Positions 5,165 through 8,616 of a stretch of 8,616 nucleotides of DNA are shown one piece after another. The position numbers and the translations under genes were made by a program. The notes under the pieces were generated by a model that saw only the letters and a list, made by a program, of their open reading frames with translations, did no database searches and was not told the DNA's origin. The DNA is from UMGS1649 sp045651205. Lineage in GTDB: Bacteria; Bacillota; Clostridia; TANB77; CAG-465. The stretch is taken from positions 1 through 8,616 of the forward strand of contig JAZRSA010000004.1 of the NCBI GenBank assembly GCA_045651205.1. Reading direction: 5' to 3'. The stretch's first letter is position 1; every line of letters begins with the position of its first letter.

Positions 5165-8100
5165 ATGCAGTTAAAAAGAATTGAAGTACAAGGCTTCAAA
5201 TCGTTTGCAGATAAAACAATTATCGAATTCGATGGTGGTATTACAACAATTGTTGGACCTAACGGAAGCGGTAAAAGTAACATATCTGATGCGGTTAGAT
5301 GGGTACTTGGAGAACAAAGCGCAAAGAGCCTTAGAGGTTCAAAAATGGAAGATGTAATTTTTGCAGGGACTAAGCATAGAAAAATGCTTGGTCTTGCTGA
5401 GGTTTCATTGGTATTAGATAATAGTGATCACAGCCTTCCTTTAGAATTTGATGAGGTTGTTGTAACAAGAAAAGTATATAGAAGCGGTGAAAGTGAGTAT
5501 TTAATAAATAAATCCAATGTAAGACTTAAAGATATTCAAGAACTATTCATGGATACGGGTGTAGGTCGTGATGGTTACAGTATCATTGGACAAGGTAAAA
5601 TAGACTCAATAATATCTTCTAAATCTGAAGATAGAAGAAGTATATTTGAAGAAGCATCTGGAATTGTTAAATACAGAACTAGAAAAGATGAAGCTTTAAG
5701 AAAATTAGAACATACAAACACTAATCTAGATAGAGTTAGAGATATATTAACAGAAATAGAAAACAACTTAGGACCATTAGAAAAGAAAGCAGAAACTGCT
5801 AAGAAATATCTAGAATTAAAAGAAGAATTAAAGGGGATAGATGTAAAGTTATTCTTAAACCTTATAGATAGTTCTAAGGAAGATATGGATGTTCTTGTAG
5901 AAAAGCTAGAAGCATTACAAGCAAGTATAGATGAAAAAGAACAAGAAGTATCTACAGCTCAAAGAACAAGTGATGAAACAAGAGTGTGTCTAGAAGAACT
6001 TCTTCAAGCTATAGAAACTACTCAAGAAGCATATTATGCATCTCTTAATGAAATAGATAGACTTGTATCTAAAGTAGAAGCATATGACGATAGAGTGGCA
6101 TTAAACAAAGAAAACATAGACAAGCTTAAAGAAGAAATTGCAGGTAGCGATACTAGTATTGCTATTCTAGAACAAGAAATAATAACTCGTTCTTCTAAGA
6201 AAGATAATTTAGAAAAGAATAAAGAAAGATTTGAAACTGAGCTAAAAGAAAAACAAGAAGAACTAAAAGAAATAACTGCTAATATGTCAGATAAAGAGCT
6301 TGAAATAGAAGAATTAAAAAGAACAGTTGAATCTCTAAAAGAAAATATTTCTGAACTAAAACTTAAGATTGCTACAGCAGAAATGAAGTTAGAAACAAAT
6401 ATAAAAAGAATAGATACAATAGCTAAAGAAGCAAGAGGAGATATTTCAAGTTCAGATGGTTTAAGACTTCGTGAAGAAGAAGTTAGAGGCGAATTCGAGA
6501 AAATTGCTAAATCTAGAAATACATTAAAAGATGAAGTCGAATCTTTAAGACAAGAAAAAGCAAGACTTGAAGAATTCTTTAGTACATTCTCAGAAAAAGA
6601 GAATCAATATAAACAAGGAATTCTAGAAACTCGTTCTAAATTAAACTATATGGTAAATCTTGAAGCGGAAAGTGAAGGATATACACGTAGTGTTAAGAGT
6701 ATAATAGATCTTTCAAGAAGAAATGAAAAATACAAAGCACATGTATTTGGAACACTTGCAAGCTTAATTTCAACAACAGAAAAATATGAAAAAGCAATAG
6801 AAATTGCAATGGGTGGTTATGTACAAAATATAGTTGTAGATAAAGATAGTATGGCTAAAGACCTAGTAAACTTCTTAAAAGATGGCGCACTAGGAAGAGC
6901 AACTTTCTTACCACTTGAAAGTATTAAGCTATATAAAGAAGATATTCCAACAGCTGTTAAAAAAGAAACAGGATATATTGGAAATGCAATAGAACTTGTT
7001 AAATTTGATTCTAAATATGAACCAGCGGTTCGTTTAGCATTAGGTAGAACAATAGTTGTAGACACAATAGAAAATGGAATTAAATTATCTAAGGTGGCTA
7101 AAAACAGTGCTAAGATAGTAACACTTGATGGTGAAATAATTGCAACAACAGGAAGCATAACAGGTGGTAAATCTGAAGGAAAACAAATGACTCTTGTTGG
7201 ACGTAACAGAAAGATAAATGAATACAAAGATAGACTAGAAAAATTAGAAAAAGAATATAATGATCATATGAAAGCTATAGAAAAAGATAAAGGCAAATAT
7301 GAAACAGTTGTAGAAAGACTAAATTCATTATCTGATGAATACACAGTTGTTAATACTAACTACAGTGTTATAGAAGAAAGATTAAATGCTGTATTACGAG
7401 ATGCAGTTAAAATTAAAGAATCAAGAAAAAATAAAGAACAAGAAAAACTTGAACTTGAATCAGAAAACAAAGATTTAAACTTTGATATAACAGAACTAAA
7501 TAAGAAGATAGATAGCATAAATGAAGAGATTTCTAAACACTTAGAAGTAATTTCAGAATATGCAAGATTTAACAAAGAAAAAGAAGAAAGAGTAAACTTC
7601 TTAAACGAAGATATAATGAACCTTAAAGTTTCGTTATCTTCATTTGATGAATCTGAAGCTGCTATTGATGAAATGGTAGATAAGATAAGACAAGATATTA
7701 ATTCCTTCATGGCTAGTATCGAAAGAAAGAAAGACTTAATTAAAGAGTATGAAAATACTTTAAATGAAAGTGAATCTAAGAATGAAGAAGATAAGAAAGC
7801 TATAGAAGAATTAAAAGTTAAATCTGAAGAATTAAAACTTGAAGTAGAAAAATTAAAAGAAGATAAAGCTGCAAATATAGCTAAACAAAGTGAAATAGAA
7901 AAGCAAACATTCGATTCTATGAAAACTCTAGAAAAATTAAGAGATGAAAAGAATAAAGTTGATGCTAAGAAAAACAAATATGATAGCGATACAGAACTTC
8001 TTAAGATTAAGATGTGGGAAGAATATGAGCTAACAATATCTTCTGCAAGAGAATACAACAAAGCTTTAGATAGCTTAAATGAATTATCTAAAACAAAACT

Positions 8101-8616
8101 AGAACAAAGAGCAAGTAAATTAAAATCTGAGATTAAGGGACTAGGAGAAGTTACAGTAAGTTCAATAGATGAGTTTAAAGAACTTAAAGAGCGTGGTGAA
8201 TTCATATCTAAACAAAAAATAGATTTAGAAGAAACTAAAGCTAAATTAGAAAACTTAATAGAAAACACAACTGCAGTAATGAAGACACAATTTGCAAGAC
8301 AATTTAAAGAAATAAATGAAAACTTTAAAGTTGTATTCAAAGAGTTATTCGGTGGTGGAAGAGCAGAACTTAAACTAGTAGACGATAAAAATATACTAGA
8401 AAGTGGAATAGAAATAGAAGCAGAACCACCTGGAAAGAAGCTACAAAACATGTCGTTATTATCTGGTGGAGAAAAAGCTTTAACAGCTATAGCAATATTA
8501 TTTGCAATACTAAAAATAAAAGCACCTCCATTCTGTGTTCTAGATGAAATAGACGCGGCTCTAGATGATATTAACGTTGCAAGATTTGCAAGTTATCTAG
8601 AAAAGTATTCAGATGA
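5165..8616 (+). CDS. smc: Chromosome segregation/condensation ATPase SMC (3' end outside window)
   Basis: This is bacterial SMC, the ATPase that dimerises and, with ScpA and ScpB, compacts and helps segregate the chromosome. The 1150 residues present are nearly the whole protein (about 1180-1190 is usual); roughly the last 35 are beyond the window, so the lack of a stop is not a defect. Seen in order: FKSFADKT near the N-terminus; Walker A GPNGSGKS (31-38); the LRG loop with R57; the Q-loop IGQGKID (Q143); FEEASGIVKYR (161-171); a first long Glu/Lys-rich coiled coil; the hinge from about 525, ending near GSITGG (663-668); the returning coiled coil; the ABC signature LSGGEKALTA (from 1099); and Walker B with VLDEID (D1127, E1128). 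All catalytic residues are intact. GAGGGG lies 6 nt before the ATG, and the preceding gene ends 15 bp upstream. The upstream gene is not rnc, the usual partner in many Bacillota. Confidence 0.98.
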   Translation, partial: MQLKRIEVQGFKSFADKTIIEFDGGITTIVGPNGSGKSNISDAVRWVLGEQSAKSLRGSKMEDVIFAGTKHRKMLGLAEVSLVLDNSDHSLPLEFDEVVVTRKVYRSGESEYLINKSNVRLKDIQELFMDTGVGRDGYSIIGQGKIDSIISSKSEDRRSIFEEASGIVKYRTRKDEALRKLEHTNTNLDRVRDILTEIENNLGPLEKKAETAKKYLELKEELKGIDVKLFLNLIDSSKEDMDVLVEKLEALQASIDEKEQEVSTAQRTSDETRVCLEELLQAIETTQEAYYASLNEIDRLVSKVEAYDDRVALNKENIDKLKEEIAGSDTSIAILEQEIITRSSKKDNLEKNKERFETELKEKQEELKEITANMSDKELEIEELKRTVESLKENISELKLKIATAEMKLETNIKRIDTIAKEARGDISSSDGLRLREEEVRGEFEKIAKSRNTLKDEVESLRQEKARLEEFFSTFSEKENQYKQGILETRSKLNYMVNLEAESEGYTRSVKSIIDLSRRNEKYKAHVFGTLASLISTTEKYEKAIEIAMGGYVQNIVVDKDSMAKDLVNFLKDGALGRATFLPLESIKLYKEDIPTAVKKETGYIGNAIELVKFDSKYEPAVRLALGRTIVVDTIENGIKLSKVAKNSAKIVTLDGEIIATTGSITGGKSEGKQMTLVGRNRKINEYKDRLEKLEKEYNDHMKAIEKDKGKYETVVERLNSLSDEYTVVNTNYSVIEERLNAVLRDAVKIKESRKNKEQEKLELESENKDLNFDITELNKKIDSINEEISKHLEVISEYARFNKEKEERVNFLNEDIMNLKVSLSSFDESEAAIDEMVDKIRQDINSFMASIERKKDLIKEYENTLNESESKNEEDKKAIEELKVKSEELKLEVEKLKEDKAANIAKQSEIEKQTFDSMKTLEKLRDEKNKVDAKKNKYDSDTELLKIKMWEEYELTISSAREYNKALDSLNELSKTKLEQRASKLKSEIKGLGEVTVSSIDEFKELKERGEFISKQKIDLEETKAKLENLIENTTAVMKTQFARQFKEINENFKVVFKELFGGGRAELKLVDDKNILESGIEIEAEPPGKKLQNMSLLSGGEKALTAIAILFAILKIKAPPFCVLDEIDAALDDINVARFASYLEKYSD

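Noticed and set aside
7360..8451. Long minus-strand open frame (363 codons) opposite the end of smc
   Set aside because: It is the antisense shadow of the Glu/Lys-rich smc coiled coil, giving Ser/Leu/Phe-rich nonsense. It has no ribosome binding site and no domain, while smc on the plus strand has all its motifs.
8581..8616. smc without a stop codon, possible truncation
   Set aside because: The frame is simply cut by the window edge after Walker B; about 35 residues are expected to follow.

Overview
This window is AT-rich DNA with AGA/ATA-heavy codon use, strong AGGAGG/AGGGG-type ribosome binding sites, sigma-A-like promoters and only TAA stops. It suggests a low-GC Gram-positive bacterium (Bacillota, most likely Clostridia-like). 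There is no sign of a recoded TGA: tryptophans are TGG. The genus cannot be named from the sequence alone. Gene density is ordinary, and there are no RNA genes, insertion sequences, CRISPR arrays or integrase genes. No gene-free stretch exceeds 300 bp.

Layout from left to right. (1) Positions 1-693 hold the C-terminal membrane half of a P-type Ca2+-transporting ATPase. It converges, across a bidirectional terminator (710-752), on a minus-strand gene (751-1221) for a small membrane-anchored protein of unknown function. That gene has a near-consensus promoter. (2) Positions 1338-2228 are a two-gene plus-strand unit: a rhodanese-domain protein with an unusual Asn/Gly-rich N-terminal extension, then a classical thioredoxin (WCGPC). 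Together they suggest persulfide or disulfide handling. (3) Positions 2259-3560 form a free-standing single-gene transcription unit. It comprises an array of heptamers spaced exactly 11 bp apart and ending on the -35 box, a strong promoter, a 368-residue protein with three N-terminal copies of a GFFxRExxLFxxD motif, and a strong intrinsic terminator. I do not recognise this protein. (4) Position 3595 to the end of the window is an operon with its own promoter. It holds a ~494-residue protein of unknown function, whose N-terminus looks like a phospholipase-D-type fold with its catalytic His and Lys lost. This is followed 15 bp later by smc, the chromosome condensation ATPase, which runs off the right edge.

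The part most worth attention is 2259-3560: a repeat-bearing, apparently well-expressed unknown protein under what looks like a PhoB/PhoP-class (OmpR family) tandem operator. Second is the apparently dead PLD-like protein placed directly upstream of smc, where many Bacillota carry rnc.
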